DNA of 64,000 bases from Bradyrhizobium cytisi (GTDB lineage: Bacteria > Pseudomonadota > Alphaproteobacteria > Rhizobiales > Xanthobacteraceae), in assembly GCF_008123515.1 (NCBI RefSeq), contig NZ_VSSR01000012.1:1-64000 (forward strand), written 5' to 3'. Below, piece after piece: positions 8,887-19,853 of the stretch. Within the stretch, counting starts at the first letter, position 1; each line of letters opens with the position of its first letter. A program made the position numbers and the translations under genes. Under the pieces are notes generated by a model. The model saw nothing but the letters and a program-made list of their open reading frames with translations. It was not told the DNA's origin and searched no databases.

Positions 8887-10575
8887 TCAGGCCGCGCGGA
8901 CCGATTCAAGGAACTGCGCGACCTCGACCTTGAGGCGCGTACTGTCGGTCGCGAGCGATTTCGCCGCCGACAGCACCTGCGTCGAGGCCGAGCCGGTCTC
9001 GATCGCGCCGCGCTGCACGTCGGTGATGTTCATCGAGACTTCCTGCGTGCCGAGCGAGGCCTGCTGCACGTTGCGCGAGATTTCCTGCGTGGCCGCGCCC
9101 TGCTCCTCGACCGCGGCGGCGATCGCGGAGGATACTTCCGACAGCCGCTCGATGGTACCGCCGATCTCCTGGATCGCGCTGACCGATTCTTGCGTCGCCG
9201 CCTGGATGCCTGCGACCTGCGCCCCGATCTCGCCGGTCGCCTTCGCGGTCTGCTCCGCCAGCGCCTTGACCTCGGAGGCGACGACGGCGAAGCCGCGGCC
9301 GGCTTCGCCTGCGCGCGCCGCTTCGATGGTGGCGTTCAGCGCCAGCAGATTGGTCTGGCCAGCGATGGTGTTGATGAGCTCGACGACGTCACCGATGCGG
9401 GAAGCCGCCTGCGACAGCTCGTTGACGCGCGCATTGGTGCGCGCCGCCTGGTCGACCGCTTCCGCGGCCATGCGCGCCGAATCCTGTACGCGACGGCTGA
9501 TCTCGGTGACGGAGGACGACAGCTCTTCCGAGGCTGACGCAACCGACTGCACGTTGGTCGATGCTTCCTCGGACGCCGCGGCGACCGCCGTCGCGAGCTC
9601 CTGACCGCGCTGCGCGGTATTGGTCAACGTCGTTGCGGACGCCTCGAGCTCGGTCGAGGCCGAAGAGACGGTGCCGACGACTTCGCCGATCATGGCCTCG
9701 AACTTGCGGGTGATGGCATCGACGCGGCGGCCGCGTTCGATCTTGGCCTCGGCATCGCGCGCGGCCGCCTCGTCGGCGGCCCTCTTGGCGATCAGCGCTT
9801 CCTTGAAGATCTGGAGCGCATCCGCCATCGAACCGATCTCGGTCTTGTCGCCACGGTGCGGCACCTCGGCCGAGAGGTCGCCCTCGCCGAGCGACTGCAT
9901 CGGCTTGATGATCGAGGCAATGCCGCGCGAGACGTCGCGGACGAGATAATAGGCCGCGCCGATCGCGATCGCGACGGAAGCGATGATGATGCCGACCAGC
10001 ACGCGGAAGATCGTGGCGTAGCTGTCGGCCGCCTGCTTGGTCTCCAATTCGGCGCCGCGGTTGTTGAGCTCGATGTCCTTCGTCAACAACGGATCGGCGG
10101 CCTGGGCCATCTTCGCGACCTTGGTCTGCAGCAGCTCGTTGGCGTCGGCCGGGAACTTGCCGGGGCTCTTGCGCGATAGCGCCATCACGTCCTGCACACC
10201 GTTCAGATACTCGCCCCAAGCCGTCGTCCATTGTCCGTAGATGGAGCGCTCCTCGGCGGTCGTGATGAGCGCCTCGTAGGTCTTGCGGGTCTGCTCGATG
10301 CGTTCGCGCAGCGAGGCGAGGCGCTTTTCGGCCGCTTCCTTGCCCTCGGCGGTGTCCTGCATCAGGTGCAGACGGAGCGCGACGCGCAGCTCATTGACAT
10401 CAGCGCGGATCGAGCCCAGCGCACGGACGCTCGGCAGCCAGCTTTGCGCGATCTCGACGGTGTGGGAATTGATGTTCTGCATGGTGCCGATCGCCACGAC
10501 GCCGACGCCGGCGAGCGAGAGCACGAGGACCGACAACACGGTCAGAAGCTTGAAGACGATCGACAACTTCGACAT
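8887..10575 (-). CDS. Methyl-accepting chemotaxis protein (MCP 1)
   Basis: Transmembrane chemoreceptor, about 562 aa. Layout from the chosen start: TM1 (about 6-28), a roughly 160-residue alpha-helical periplasmic sensor of four-helix-bundle type ([20 protein letters not shown] ...), TM2 ([20 protein letters not shown]), HAMP, then the MCP signalling domain with hairpin tip around [20 protein letters not shown]. It signals through CheA/CheW. I chose MSKLSIVF at 10575; an in-frame start 10 codons upstream (10605) is possible. The protein ends FLESVRAA, a tail shared by all four MCPs in this window. Ligand unknown. Confidence 0.92.
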   Translation of the reverse strand: MSKLSIVFKLLTVLSVLVLSLAGVGVVAIGTMQNINSHTVEIAQSWLPSVRALGSIRADVNELRVALRLHLMQDTAEGKEAAEKRLASLRERIEQTRKTYEALITTAEERSIYGQWTTAWGEYLNGVQDVMALSRKSPGKFPADANELLQTKVAKMAQAADPLLTKDIELNNRGAELETKQAADSYATIFRVLVGIIIASVAIAIGAAYYLVRDVSRGIASIIKPMQSLGEGDLSAEVPHRGDKTEIGSMADALQIFKEALIAKRAADEAAARDAEAKIERGRRVDAITRKFEAMIGEVVGTVSSASTELEASATTLTNTAQRGQELATAVAAASEEASTNVQSVASASEELSSSVTEISRRVQDSARMAAEAVDQAARTNARVNELSQAASRIGDVVELINTIAGQTNLLALNATIEAARAGEAGRGFAVVASEVKALAEQTAKATGEIGAQVAGIQAATQESVSAIQEIGGTIERLSEVSSAIAAAVEEQGAATQEISRNVQQASLGTQEVSMNITDVQRGAIETGSASTQVLSAAKSLATDSTRLKVEVAQFLESVRAA

Positions 10576-10856
10576 CACGACAATCCCGATGATACGTAAA
10601 CGCACAAGTCGCCCGCGCCGCGACCGTCGCGGCGGACGGGGCGGTGGTCATTCCAACGATGCTGGCTGGTTCTTATCCGGTAGGATTGCGCTCATAGTTG
10701 CAAACAGGCGTTAACAAGAACCTAGGGGAACCACTGATTTGCCGATTTCCGACACTTAGCCCGACTGCAATCATTTGTTGCGGCCGCACCGATACCCCGT
10801 CACGCCACACCCCCGCACCGGTGCAATACAGCATTGGGATGTGACGACCTGCGCCG

Positions 10857-12827
10857 TCAGGCCGCCCGCACCGAATCCAGGAAGCGCGCGACCTCGCTCT
10901 TCAGCCGGCTGCTCTCCTGCGACAGCGATTGCGCCGCCGAATGGACCTGGGCCGACGCAGCCCCGGTCTCGCCCGCGCCGCGCTGGACTTCGCCGATATT
11001 GGCCGATACGTCCGAGGTACCCTGCGCGGCATGCTGGATGTTGCGAGAGATCTCCTGCGTGGCGGCGCCCTGCTCCTCGACAGCGGCGGCAATGGTCGAG
11101 GAGATTTCCGACATCCGCGCGATGGTGTCGCCGATCTCCTTGATCGCGCTGACGGAGTCCTCCGTCGCGGTCTGGATCGCGCCGATGTGCTGGCCGATTT
11201 CGCCGGTTGCTTTCGCGGTCTGCTCGGCCAGCGCCTTCACCTCGCTCGCCACCACGGCAAACCCCCGGCCCGCCTCACCGGCGCGCGCCGCCTCGATCGT
11301 GGCGTTGAGAGCCAGCAGATTGGTCTGGCCGGCAATAGTGTTGATCAGATCGACCACGTCACCAATGCGCCCCGCGGCCTTGGTCAACTCGCCGACCCGC
11401 GCATTGGTGCGCTGCGCCTGCTCGACAGCGACGTCGGCGACGCGCGCCGATTCCTGCACCTGACGGCTGATCTCGGAGATCGACGACGTCATCTCCTCGC
11501 TCGCTGACGACACCGACTGCACATTCGCGGACGCTTCCTCCGAGGCCGATGCTACCGAGGTGGCAAGCCCGTTGGAGCGCTCTGCCGCGCGCGTCAGCGT
11601 ATTGGAAGAGGCTTCGAGCTCGGTTGCCGCCGATGAGACGGTCTCGATGATCTCGCCGACTGCGCCTTCGAAATCATCGGCGAGCCGCTTCATGTCCGCC
11701 TTGCGCTGCGCTCGCCGTCGCGTGTCGGCTTCCGCCTGCTCGGCGCGCAGCCGCTCGGCTTCCGTCATGTTGGTTCGGAACACCTCGACCGCACCGGCCA
11801 TCTCGCCGATCTCGTCCTGGCGTCCGACGCCGGGTACGGCAACCGAGAGTTCGCCGCGCGCAAGCCGCGTCATCGCGTCGACCATGCCGGACAATGTCTT
11901 CGAGATCGAGCGTCCGAGCAGGAAGCCGACCACGGTCAGCACCGCAACGGTGACGAGGAACGCGATCATCATCCACATGCGCACTGCGTCGCGGGTCGCC
12001 GCTTCGGCGACGTCGGCCTGCTTGTCGAGGCGCTCGACCGTGGCTCGCACCTCCCGCATCCCGGGCTCGAGCTCGCGGAACGTCTGCATCATGCTGGCAT
12101 CCAGGGCCGCACTCTGCTGCGCGGTCTCGGCCCAGGCCGCGAACTCGGACAGGTATTTCTGGAGCTTGGCCGTGACGTCGTTCATCACCGTCGTCGGGAC
12201 TGCGACGACCTCGATCGCCTTGGAGAATTCAACGGCGGCCTTCTTCACCTCGGCAATGTATTTTGGGTCGCGCCGCAACATGAAGTCCTTCTCGTGCCGG
12301 CGCATCATCAGCATCCAGCTCGTCGTCCTGGGATCGTCGATCTCCTTCAGCTTCGCCTCGATGTCATGCACCGCGGCGCGTAGCGAACCGGACAGGCCGA
12401 GCGTCTCGTTCAACCCGAGCCTGGTTTCGGCAGCGACCAGCGCGTTGAAATCCGCAGTGTAGCGCTTGAAGCCCTCCTGGGCCTGCTTCGTCTTCTCGGA
12501 CAGGGCGCCCATACCGCCTGCCGACATCAGCCGTTCGACCTCGTCGAAATCGCGGTTGATCGGGCCGATAAGCTCGGCATGCGACTTGGCATAGCTCTCG
12601 TTGCGGCGCTGCTGAAAATTCTTCTCGTTGCGGCGAGCCTCCAGCATCTCGATCGAGAGCTGCTTGTTGAGGTCGGCGATCGCGCGGGCGCGGTTGGCAA
12701 TTTCGCGGGAGGCGTCCTGGGAGAGGCTGCCGATTTCATAGATCGCACCGAAGGCGACGAGACCGACGAGGCCGAAGAGTCCGATCGCCATCACCTTATG
12801 GGTCAGGCGGATGGAAAGGCCGCTCAT
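10857..12827 (-). CDS. Methyl-accepting chemotaxis protein with HBM-type sensor (MCP 2)
   Basis: Chemoreceptor of 656 aa: TM1 about 12-33, a long helical periplasmic domain about 40-285, TM2 ([20 protein letters not shown]), HAMP ([14 protein letters not shown] ...), and an MCP signalling domain nearly identical to its neighbours. The sensor contains two similar helical motifs, [11 protein letters not shown] near 61-71 and [11 protein letters not shown] about 110 residues later. That double arrangement is typical of helical bimodular (HBM) domains, some of which bind organic acids. The ligand here is unknown. It ends FLDSVRAA. It reads in the same direction as MCP 1 and MCP 3 but with gaps near 200-280 bp, so each may have its own promoter. 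Confidence 0.92.
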   Translation of the reverse strand: MSGLSIRLTHKVMAIGLFGLVGLVAFGAIYEIGSLSQDASREIANRARAIADLNKQLSIEMLEARRNEKNFQQRRNESYAKSHAELIGPINRDFDEVERLMSAGGMGALSEKTKQAQEGFKRYTADFNALVAAETRLGLNETLGLSGSLRAAVHDIEAKLKEIDDPRTTSWMLMMRRHEKDFMLRRDPKYIAEVKKAAVEFSKAIEVVAVPTTVMNDVTAKLQKYLSEFAAWAETAQQSAALDASMMQTFRELEPGMREVRATVERLDKQADVAEAATRDAVRMWMMIAFLVTVAVLTVVGFLLGRSISKTLSGMVDAMTRLARGELSVAVPGVGRQDEIGEMAGAVEVFRTNMTEAERLRAEQAEADTRRRAQRKADMKRLADDFEGAVGEIIETVSSAATELEASSNTLTRAAERSNGLATSVASASEEASANVQSVSSASEEMTSSISEISRQVQESARVADVAVEQAQRTNARVGELTKAAGRIGDVVDLINTIAGQTNLLALNATIEAARAGEAGRGFAVVASEVKALAEQTAKATGEIGQHIGAIQTATEDSVSAIKEIGDTIARMSEISSTIAAAVEEQGAATQEISRNIQHAAQGTSDVSANIGEVQRGAGETGAASAQVHSAAQSLSQESSRLKSEVARFLDSVRAA

Positions 12828-13027
12828 GAATGTGCTCCAAAGCGCTAAGACGTAATACAGAAGGGCGACTCAACGCCCGGAATATTGCGGGTATCATGCC
12901 TGCGTCGCTTTTCTGGAAGGTTAACCCTGCATCTCATTCGTCGCAGCGCCGCAACATGCGCGCGAGCAAACGCCACGCAATTGCGCGCGGCGGTTGCAAG
13001 CTTGAGTCTGTTGAGGAGATAGCGCCG

Positions 13028-14770
13028 TCAGGCTGCGCGAACGGTGCCCAGGAACTTGCTGACCTCGACCTTGAGACGGGTGCTGTCGCCGGACAGCATC
13101 TGCGCAGCCGATAGCACCTGTGACGACGCCGAGCCCGTCTCGCTCGCCCCACGCTGTACTTCGGTGATATTGGACGACACCTGCTGGGTACCCTGAGCCG
13201 CCTGCGCCACGTTGCGGGAAATCTCCTGCGTGGCCGCGCCCTGCTCCTCGACGGCCGCGGCAATGGTCGAGGAAATCTCGGACAGTCTTTCGATGGTGTC
13301 GCTGATGTCCTTGATGGCACTAACCGATTGCTCGGTCGCGGCCTGGATGCCGGCGATCTGCTGCCCGATCTCGCCGGTCGCTTTCGCCGTCTGCTCGGCC
13401 AGTGCCTTGACCTCGGAGGCGACCACGGCAAAGCCGCGTCCGGCTTCACCGGCGCGCGCCGCCTCGATCGTGGCGTTGAGCGCCAGGAGATTGGTCTGGC
13501 CCGCAATCGTGTTGATCAACTCGACCACGTCGCCGATCCGCGCTGCCGCCTTGGACAACTCGCCGACGCGCTCGGTCGTGTTGCGGGCCTGACCTACGGC
13601 CTCGCTCGCCACGCGCGCGGATTCCTGCACCTGACGGCTGATCTCGGTGATCGAGGACGATAGTTCCTCGGTCGCCGACGCGACCGACTGCACATTAGTG
13701 GAGGCTTCCTCCGAGGCCGCCGCAACGACGGTGGTGAGCTGTTGCGTGCGCTCCGCGGTCGAGGTCAGCGTCGTGGCGGACGCTTCGAGCTCGGTCGAAG
13801 CCGACGATACAGTGCCGACAATTTCGCCGACGGCGCCTTCGAAGCTGTCAGCGAGCCTGCGCATCTCCAGCTTGCGCTGCTCGGTCGCGATCTGATCCTG
13901 CCGCATCTTGGCTTCCACTTCCGCGCGCGCCTTCTGCTCGGACACGATCTTGAATTTCTCGACGGCGCCGGCGACCTCGCCGACCTCGTCCTTGCGGCCA
14001 AGTCCCGGCAGCACGACAGAGAAGTCGCCGTCGGCGAGCTTTTCCATCGCAACCGTCAGTGCCCGCATGGGACGCGCGATGCTGAAGACCGAGAAGATGC
14101 ACGCAGCGATCAGGAGCAGCGCGACCAGCACGCCCGTGATGAACGACGTCCGCGCGACGGACGCGGCTTCCGCTTCTGCTTCCGCGCGAGTTTCGGTGGC
14201 CCTCTGCTTGGCAAAATTGGTGATCTGGTCGGCCAGCACGGAGATCTCTTCGTTGATCGGCGCCAGCGTTTCCCTGCGGACGCGGTCGACGTCGGCGGTC
14301 AGCTTGGCGAATTGCGCCGCCGCTTCGCCGTCCTTCTTCCCGTCGATCGCGAGCTGCTGGTTGCGGATCGATTCGATCTGCTGCTGTCCTTGGCCGAACC
14401 GGCCGACCAGCATCGTCAGGCGATCAATCCGGTTGCGATTTTCGGGCGAGCGCGAGAGCTTGGCCATCTCGCCTGCGAATTTGAGGGCGGACGTCTGGCG
14501 ATCGTTGAAATAGGTGACGGCCTTCTGCATCTCGGCCGGCGAGCTCGACGTCAGGATGTCGCGAATTCCAATCTGCATCCCGCGCACCGAGGCCTTCGCC
14601 TCGGCGGCATTTTGCGCGATCGTCTGCTGTCCGGATGCTTCATTGCCGAGCTTCCGGACCTCGGCACCTCCGCTCATCTGGAGGACGATCATCAGCGCCA
14701 CAAGGCCGATGGTCAGCACCGAGGTGACGGCGAGCTTGGTGCCAATTCGCAGGTTCTGAATGAACATCAT
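13028..14770 (-). CDS. Methyl-accepting chemotaxis protein (MCP 3)
   Basis: Chemoreceptor of 580 aa: start [17 protein letters not shown]1 about 13-31, a periplasmic helical sensor about 32-204, TM2 ([20 protein letters not shown]), HAMP ([20 protein letters not shown]), then the signalling domain with [20 protein letters not shown] at the tip. It ends FLGTVRAA. The cytoplasmic half is much more alike among MCP 1-4 than the sensors are, suggesting duplication followed by sensor replacement or gene conversion of the signalling half. Either of the first two Met codons (14770 or 14767) could be used. Confidence 0.92.
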   Translation of the reverse strand: MMFIQNLRIGTKLAVTSVLTIGLVALMIVLQMSGGAEVRKLGNEASGQQTIAQNAAEAKASVRGMQIGIRDILTSSSPAEMQKAVTYFNDRQTSALKFAGEMAKLSRSPENRNRIDRLTMLVGRFGQGQQQIESIRNQQLAIDGKKDGEAAAQFAKLTADVDRVRRETLAPINEEISVLADQITNFAKQRATETRAEAEAEAASVARTSFITGVLVALLLIAACIFSVFSIARPMRALTVAMEKLADGDFSVVLPGLGRKDEVGEVAGAVEKFKIVSEQKARAEVEAKMRQDQIATEQRKLEMRRLADSFEGAVGEIVGTVSSASTELEASATTLTSTAERTQQLTTVVAAASEEASTNVQSVASATEELSSSITEISRQVQESARVASEAVGQARNTTERVGELSKAAARIGDVVELINTIAGQTNLLALNATIEAARAGEAGRGFAVVASEVKALAEQTAKATGEIGQQIAGIQAATEQSVSAIKDISDTIERLSEISSTIAAAVEEQGAATQEISRNVAQAAQGTQQVSSNITEVQRGASETGSASSQVLSAAQMLSGDSTRLKVEVSKFLGTVRAA

Positions 14771-14970
14771 TGCAATATCCCCGGGGTGCGCATTGCCGCA
14801 GCGAAGCGTGTAAACAGCCAGGAAGGCTAACCGGCAGGTTGCTCATTAACGTTAAGCGCGGGCGCTCGCCGCGTGGGTAGAAGTACGGAAATACTGCTCA
14901 AGTTACCGAATCTGCACAGCTTTCACGTGCAAGCAATTGCCATTTCGCGAAATCGCAGAGGCCGCGTTCG

Positions 14971-15237
14971 TTAACGTCCGCCCGCATTTGCGCGCGTGTC
15001 GGCGCGGCACAAGGCCTCGCCGACCAGGCTGATACGGAACACCGGCTCCTTGTTCTCGTCGAGCAGCTCCATGCTCCACTTTGCATTCGGCTTCAGATTT
15101 CGCGAGATGCTGCCGAGCAGATTGGCACAGACCTCGGTCATCTCGGTCCAGGCGGCGGTGGAATCCTCGAATTCGTACGGCTGATCGGCGGCGCCGGAAT
15201 AACGTCCGGTGCTGATGCGGAAGAAATACAGCGACAT
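14971..15237 (-). CDS. DUF6894-like small protein
   Basis: Protein of 88 aa starting MSLYFFRISTGRYSG, followed by an acidic stretch (PYEFEDSTAAWTEMTEVC) and an amphipathic helix. This fits the DUF6894 small proteins that are numerous in Bradyrhizobium; function unknown. No signal peptide. The codon start is ATG 15237, with AAGGG about nine bases upstream. That putative ribosome-binding site sits in the outer stem of a nested inverted repeat (15248-15306), so translation may be gated by RNA structure. It stands alone between MCP 3 and a secreted protein gene. Confidence 0.65.
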   Translation of the reverse strand: MSLYFFRISTGRYSGAADQPYEFEDSTAAWTEMTEVCANLLGSISRNLKPNAKWSMELLDENKEPVFRISLVGEALCRADTRANAGGR

Positions 15238-15247
15238 TTTTTTGAAC

Positions 15248-15306
15248 CCTTGGTTAGGGCCGCGCCCCGGCCGTCACGCAGGCTGGGGCGCCAGTCGCTA
15301 CCAAGG
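15248..15306 (-). promoter_or_regulatory. Nested hairpin in the leader of the DUF6894-like gene
   Basis: On the plus strand CCTTGGT (15248-15254) pairs with ACCAAGG (15300-15306), and inside it GCGCCCCGGC (15262-15271) pairs with GCTGGGGCGC (15282-15291) with one wobble position. Read as the minus-strand transcript, the 3' outer arm ACCAAGG plus the next G forms the likely ribosome-binding site for the start codon at 15237. It is not a normal terminator: the transcript continues with A residues, not U. Confidence 0.5.
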
Positions 15307-15404
15307 CATAAAAACCGCGGGCCGTATGACTACGGCGCGGCGGCTTCGTATCCGATGCATTCGTCAAAGGCGGGTGAATTGCGCTCGCAGTTTCGCGCTA
15401 GAGG

Positions 15405-16007
15405 TCACTCGGTCGAGCGGCGCAGTTCCAGCGGACCTTCGTTCTTCGAATCCGACTTGGGCTCGGACTTCACCGGCTCGATCCGGCTGCTCTCGACCCG
15501 CGGAGTCTCGACGCGCGCAGCAACCTCGGTGCTCGATGTGTTGACCGAACCGGTCTGCTCCGGTGCACGCAGCGAGCGCGGCCGCGCGACGGCGCGCGCC
15601 ATCAGCATCTGGTTGCCGCCCTGGTGGTGGAAGTCGCAATAGGCAAAGCCCATGCCCGAGACCGAGCCGCGGAAGCTGCGGTCGTCGGTCTTTTCGAGGT
15701 TGAAGCAAGGCTCGAACGGAATGCCCTTGATCGAGGCGCAAACGTTCTGGCCGCGGATCTGGAGCGTGTTGCCGGGCAGGCGGAGATGCTTGACCGGGCC
15801 TGAGCCCGAAAACTGCACCGCGCCGGCGGCGCCGAGATCGTCGAGGATACGGCCTGCACCGCGGGTGCCGTCGAAACAGGTGAAGGCGAACACCTTGCCG
15901 GCGACGAAGCGGCGCGCCTCATCCGCGTTCATACTCCCGGCCAAGGCGATGGCCGGCGCAAACGTCACGACTGCCGTGACAGCCCCCAACACAATACGCG
16001 CAAGCAT
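15405..16007 (-). CDS. Secreted hypothetical protein
   Basis: Protein of 200 aa with a clear signal peptide (MLARIVLGAVTAVVTFAPAI then ALAGSMNADE). The mature part has conserved-looking cysteines (FAFTCFDGTRGAGR, NVCASIKGIPFEPCF, GFAYCDF) that could form disulfides in the periplasm. The last 60 residues are low-complexity, rich in Ser, Glu, Pro and Lys. I do not recognise the family. The start ATG 16007 has GGAG six bases upstream; a TTG two codons earlier is also open. It stands alone on the minus strand. Confidence 0.7.
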   Translation of the reverse strand: MLARIVLGAVTAVVTFAPAIALAGSMNADEARRFVAGKVFAFTCFDGTRGAGRILDDLGAAGAVQFSGSGPVKHLRLPGNTLQIRGQNVCASIKGIPFEPCFNLEKTDDRSFRGSVSGMGFAYCDFHHQGGNQMLMARAVARPRSLRAPEQTGSVNTSSTEVAARVETPRVESSRIEPVKSEPKSDSKNEGPLELRRSTE

Positions 16008-16120
16008 GCTCAACTCCGAACTAACCCCCGCAGCGGGCGATGCCTTATCTCTTTACCCGCTGCTTACCATACCAACCATGGCGACATTGAAGCAGCTTGG
16101 TTGGTAAAGTCTGAACGTCG

Positions 16121-17107
16121 TTAGACAATTTTTACCACGATGCGACCGCGGACTTGGCCGGCCAGGATCTTCGCGCCCCATTCCGGAACTTCGGCAAGCG
16201 GAATTTCCGTTGTGATTTCAGACAGTTTCGACCGATCCAGATCGGAGGCGAGGCGCTGCCAGGCGGCTTTTCGGGGGTCGATCGGACACATCACGGAATC
16301 GATGCCGAGAAGGCACACTCCGCGCAAAATGAAGGGTGCGACAGAAGACGGCAGGTCCATGCCGGCGGCAAGTCCGCAGGCGGCGATGGCGCCGCCGTAC
16401 CTGGTCATCGACAGAAGATTCGCGAGCGTGGTCGAACCGACGCTATCGACGCCACCCGCCCAGCGCTCCTTGGCCAGGGGCTTTGGCGGTGCCGACAATT
16501 CATTGCGGTCGATCACCTCGGCGGCGCCGAGGCTCTTCAGGTAATCGGCCTCCGAGGCACGGCCGGTCGAGGCGATGACGTGGTAGCCGAGCCAGGACAG
16601 CACGGCGGTCGCGACCGAGCCGACACCGCCGGCCGCGCCGGTGACCACCACCGGACCGCTCTTGGGCGAGACGCCGTGCTTCTCCAGCGCGAGCACGGAG
16701 AGCATCGCGGTGAAGCCTGCGGTGCCGATCGCCATGGCGTCGCGGGCAGAGAGGCCCTGCGGCAGAGCGACCAGCCAGTCGCCCTTCACCCGCGCCTTCT
16801 CGGCGTAGGCGCCGAGATGAGTCTCGCCCATGCCCCAGCCGGTGCAGACGACCTTGTCGCCCGCCTTCCATTGCGGATGCGATGAGGCTTCGACGGTGCC
16901 GGCAAAGTCTATGCCGGCGATCATCGGGAAGCGGCGCACAACCGGCGCCTTGCCCGTCAGCGCGAGGCCGTCCTTGTAGTTCAGCGTCGACCATTCCACG
17001 CGGACGGTGACGTCGCCGTCCATCAGCTCGGCTTCGTCGAACTGGGTAAGTGCGGCAGTGGTGCCCTTGTCGGCCTTGTCGATCCGGATCGCCTTGAAAG
17101 TGGCCAC
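16121..17107 (-). CDS. acuI: Acrylyl-CoA reductase-like oxidoreductase (AcuI/YhdH)
   Basis: Zinc-independent medium-chain dehydrogenase/reductase of 328 aa in the AcuI/YhdH family, which reduces acryloyl-CoA to propionyl-CoA with NADPH. Visible: [29 protein letters not shown], the cofactor-binding Rossmann motif [14 protein letters not shown], and the family block [21 protein letters not shown] chose a GTG start at 17107 ([10 protein letters not shown] follows) because GGAG lies six bases upstream. The frame is open further upstream to 17164, but that sequence does not match the family. It is transcribed in the same direction as the MFS gene, 40 bp apart. Confidence 0.88.
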   Translation of the reverse strand: MATFKAIRIDKADKGTTAALTQFDEAELMDGDVTVRVEWSTLNYKDGLALTGKAPVVRRFPMIAGIDFAGTVEASSHPQWKAGDKVVCTGWGMGETHLGAYAEKARVKGDWLVALPQGLSARDAMAIGTAGFTAMLSVLALEKHGVSPKSGPVVVTGAAGGVGSVATAVLSWLGYHVIASTGRASEADYLKSLGAAEVIDRNELSAPPKPLAKERWAGGVDSVGSTTLANLLSMTRYGGAIAACGLAAGMDLPSSVAPFILRGVCLLGIDSVMCPIDPRKAAWQRLASDLDRSKLSEITTEIPLAEVPEWGAKILAGQVRGRIVVKIV

Positions 17108-17147
17108 AGCAAACTCCCTGACTTGTTTGACCGGGATGTTTAGCCGA

Positions 17148-18401
17148 TCAGGCGGGCTGTGCAACCGCTCGTGCGACCGGCTTCTCCACGATCGGAAGAT
17201 TGATCAGTGCCGAGAGTACGCCGAACAGGATCGAGAGCCACCAGATCGGCGTGTAGGAACCGAACCGCTCGAACACGATGCCACCGAGCCAGACGCCGAG
17301 GAAGCCGCCGACCTGATGGCTGACAAACGCAAAGCCATAGAGCGTGGCGAGCCAGCGCGTGCCGAACATCAGCGCCACCAGCGCCGAGGTCGGCGGCACC
17401 GTCGACAGCCAGGTCAGGCCGGAGACCGCGCCGAACGCGATCGCCGAGAACGGCGTGATCGGGAACGAGATGAAGGCGAGCGTCGCGAGTGCACGGGTGA
17501 AATAGATCGCCGAGAGGATGTAGCGCTTCGGCAGTGAATTCTGGAGATAGCCGACGCTGAGCGAGCCCATGATGTTGAACAGGCCGATCGCCGCGATCAC
17601 CCAGCCGCCGGTTTGCGTCGAGATGCCGCGGTCGACCAGGAATGCCGGCAGATGCACGGTGATGAAGGCGAGCTGGAAGCCGCAGGTGAAGAAGCCGAGC
17701 ACCAGCAGCACGTAAGAGCGATGGCCGAAGGCCTCCGCGAGCGCCTTGGTAATGGTTTGCTCATCCGCAGGCGCCGCATTGGCCGTAGCTGCGACCGGCG
17801 GCGTCGAGATCGCCAGCGCCAGCGGGATGATCAGCAGCATCAGGAAGCCGAACACGGTGAGCGCCTGCTGCCAGCCGAAATTGTCGATCAACGCGACACC
17901 AATGGGCGCGAACAGGAACTGGCCGAGCGAGCCCGCCGCAGTGCCGGCGCCGAGCGCAAGGCCGCGCTTCTCGGCCGGCAGCAATTTTGTGAAGGCCGAC
18001 AGCACCAGGTTGAACGAGCAGCCGGCGAGACCGAAGCCGACCATCACGCCCGCGCCGATGTTGAGCGACATCGGCGTCGAGGAATAGCGCATCAGCAGAA
18101 GGCCGCCGGCATAGAGCAGCGCGCCGACGCACATCACCCGGAACAGGCCGAAGCGATCGCCAATTGCGCCTGCGAGCGGCTGGCCCAATCCCCACAGCAA
18201 ATTCTGGAAGGCGATGGCGAGGCCGAACACGTCGCGGCCCCAGGCGAATTCATGGCTCATCGGCTGCACGAAGAAGCCCAGCGCCGAGCGCGGTCCGAAG
18301 CCGAGCATGCCGATCGCACAGCCGCAGAGGATGATGACGGCCGGGGTGCGCCAGTTGGAGGAGCGTGAGGTCGAACCGAGCTCGCCAGCTTGTGTCGCCA
18401 T
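17148..18401 (-). CDS. MFS transporter
   Basis: Major facilitator superfamily permease of 417 aa with twelve predicted membrane helices. The signature between TM2 and TM3 is seen as [16 protein letters not shown], and [20 protein letters not shown] follows TM1, as in monocarboxylate/oxalate-formate-like carriers. Substrate unknown. Start ATG 18401 is preceded by GAGGAAG; an in-frame ATG six codons upstream (18419) is possible. It is divergent from nadA, and the shared 339-bp gap holds the two nadABC-side palindromes. The downstream acuI gene follows after 40 bp, so the two may be one operon. Confidence 0.87.
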   Translation of the reverse strand: MATQAGELGSTSRSSNWRTPAVIILCGCAIGMLGFGPRSALGFFVQPMSHEFAWGRDVFGLAIAFQNLLWGLGQPLAGAIGDRFGLFRVMCVGALLYAGGLLLMRYSSTPMSLNIGAGVMVGFGLAGCSFNLVLSAFTKLLPAEKRGLALGAGTAAGSLGQFLFAPIGVALIDNFGWQQALTVFGFLMLLIIPLALAISTPPVAATANAAPADEQTITKALAEAFGHRSYVLLVLGFFTCGFQLAFITVHLPAFLVDRGISTQTGGWVIAAIGLFNIMGSLSVGYLQNSLPKRYILSAIYFTRALATLAFISFPITPFSAIAFGAVSGLTWLSTVPPTSALVALMFGTRWLATLYGFAFVSHQVGGFLGVWLGGIVFERFGSYTPIWWLSILFGVLSALINLPIVEKPVARAVAQPA

Positions 18402-18626
18402 GGTTTTCTTCCTCGCCATTGGCGGATCTGCAAATCGGCAGCCGCGACCAAGGCGTTTAATGCAAATGCATGAAAACCCAAAGCCAAAAGTGATTGCGTT
18501 CCACGAGGGGCTGGTTCGGGAGCATTGCATTTCATCGCGGCCTTGCCGGGCGCGACGAGACTGGACTTGACGAGAATGTGTGCGGCGGGACCTAGCGATC
18601 CCCGGATCGACGTGCTATCTATGATC

Positions 18627-18641
18627 TACTCAAATTGAGTA
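18627..18641. promoter_or_regulatory. Candidate NadQ operator 1
   Basis: TACTCAAATTGAGTA is a 15-bp palindrome (arms TACTCAA / TTGAGTA around one base). It shares the pattern TACTC-N5-GAGTA with the second site at 18700-18716; the two centres are 74 bp apart, close to seven helical turns. The position, about 100 bp before the nadA start, and the NadQ-like gene at 5184 suggest repression of nadABC by that protein. Confidence 0.65.
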
Positions 18642-18699
18642 TATGTTAGCTTTGGCGAGACCCACCGGCCCTCTCGGCCGGATTTCTCAGGCTCCATAT

Positions 18700-18716
18700 A
18701 TACTCTCAATGAGCAT
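18700..18716. promoter_or_regulatory. Candidate NadQ operator 2
   Basis: ATACTCTCAATGAGCAT has half-sites ATACTC and GAGCAT separated by five bases, an imperfect version of the palindrome at 18627. It lies 25 bp before the nadA start, so a bound protein would block initiation or early elongation. Confidence 0.65.
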
Positions 18717-18740
18717 AATTGACATGCACGGGAGGCTTCG

Positions 18741-19844
18741 ATGCCGATCACTGGAATTTACGGCCCCGACGATTTCGCCAATCGGCCGCAAGGCCAAGCC
18801 ATCTCCGCCCGGCTCGCGCCGGCGCGAACCGGCCCTGCGCTGCCGCGGCCCTCGCTGGAATGGACGAGCGAGATCGAACGCGCCACCGCGCCGATCTACG
18901 AGCGCGTCAAGCATGTGATCCCGCCGATCGAATGGCCGCTGATGGCGCCGACGATCCACGCAATCAATGAACTAAAGCGTGCGCGCAACGCGGTGATCCT
19001 CGCCCACAACTACCAGGCGCCGGAGATCTTTCATGGCGTCGCCGACATCGGCGGCGATTCGCTTCAGCTCGCCGTCGAGGCCACCAAGGTGAAGGCCGAT
19101 GTCATCGTCCAATGCGGCGTGCACTTCATGGCGGAGACATCAAAGCTGCTCAATCCGGACAAGACCGTGCTGATCCCGGACTCCCGCGCCGGCTGCTCGC
19201 TCGCCGCCAGCATCACCGGCGCCGACGTGCGGCTGCTCCGCGAGAGATTTCCCGGGGTACCGGTCGTCGCCTATGTCAACACCTCCGCCGAGGTGAAGGC
19301 CGAGGTCGATATCTGCTGCACCTCGTCGAACGCGGTGCAGGTGGTGGAGAGCCTCAACGCGCCAAGCGTGATCTTCCTGCCCGACCGTTATCTCGCGACC
19401 TATGTCGCCTCGAAGACCGACGTGAAGATCATCGCCTGGAAGGGCGCGTGTGAAGTGCATGAACGCTTCACCGGCGACGAGCTGCGCGCCCTCCGCGACG
19501 CCGATCCGTCCGTGCAGATCATCGCCCATCCCGAATGCCCGCCGGACGTGCTGGCGGAGGCCGACTTTACCGGCTCGACCGCACACATGATCAATTGGGT
19601 GCGCGCAAGGCGCCCGAAGCGGCTGGTGATGATCACGGAATGCTCGATGGCCGACAATATCCGCGCCGAGCTGCCCGATGTGGAAATGCTGCGCCCCTGC
19701 AATCTCTGCCCGCACATGAAGCGCATCACGCTGTCCAACATCCTGGAGAGCCTGCTGACGCTCGGCGAGGAAGTCACGATCGATCCGGCGCTGGCCGTAC
19801 GCGCCCGGCGGTCGGTCGAGCGGATGATCAATCTGAAGAATTGA
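18741..19844 (+). CDS. nadA: Quinolinate synthase A
   Basis: [4Fe-4S] enzyme that condenses iminoaspartate (from NadB) with dihydroxyacetone phosphate to quinolinate, in de novo NAD synthesis; 367 aa. Iron-sulfur ligands are visible in [15 protein letters not shown], in [13 protein letters not shown] and in the C-terminal [12 protein letters not shown]. Other family blocks include [34 protein letters not shown] and [18 protein letters not shown]. It heads the nadABC operon with nadB 9 bp and nadC 11 bp downstream, and two matching palindromes lie in its promoter region. Confidence 0.97.
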   Translation: MPITGIYGPDDFANRPQGQAISARLAPARTGPALPRPSLEWTSEIERATAPIYERVKHVIPPIEWPLMAPTIHAINELKRARNAVILAHNYQAPEIFHGVADIGGDSLQLAVEATKVKADVIVQCGVHFMAETSKLLNPDKTVLIPDSRAGCSLAASITGADVRLLRERFPGVPVVAYVNTSAEVKAEVDICCTSSNAVQVVESLNAPSVIFLPDRYLATYVASKTDVKIIAWKGACEVHERFTGDELRALRDADPSVQIIAHPECPPDVLAEADFTGSTAHMINWVRARRPKRLVMITECSMADNIRAELPDVEMLRPCNLCPHMKRITLSNILESLLTLGEEVTIDPALAVRARRSVERMINLKN

Positions 19845-19853
19845 AGGCGTGAC

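Larger units (their letters stand above)
18402..18740. promoter_or_regulatory. Divergent MFS / nadABC promoter region
   Basis: This 339-bp gap separates the divergent MFS and nadA starts. The part next to nadA is AT-rich compared with the surroundings and holds both palindromes described at 18627 and 18700. I see no convincing terminator or small gene in the remainder. Confidence 0.6.
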
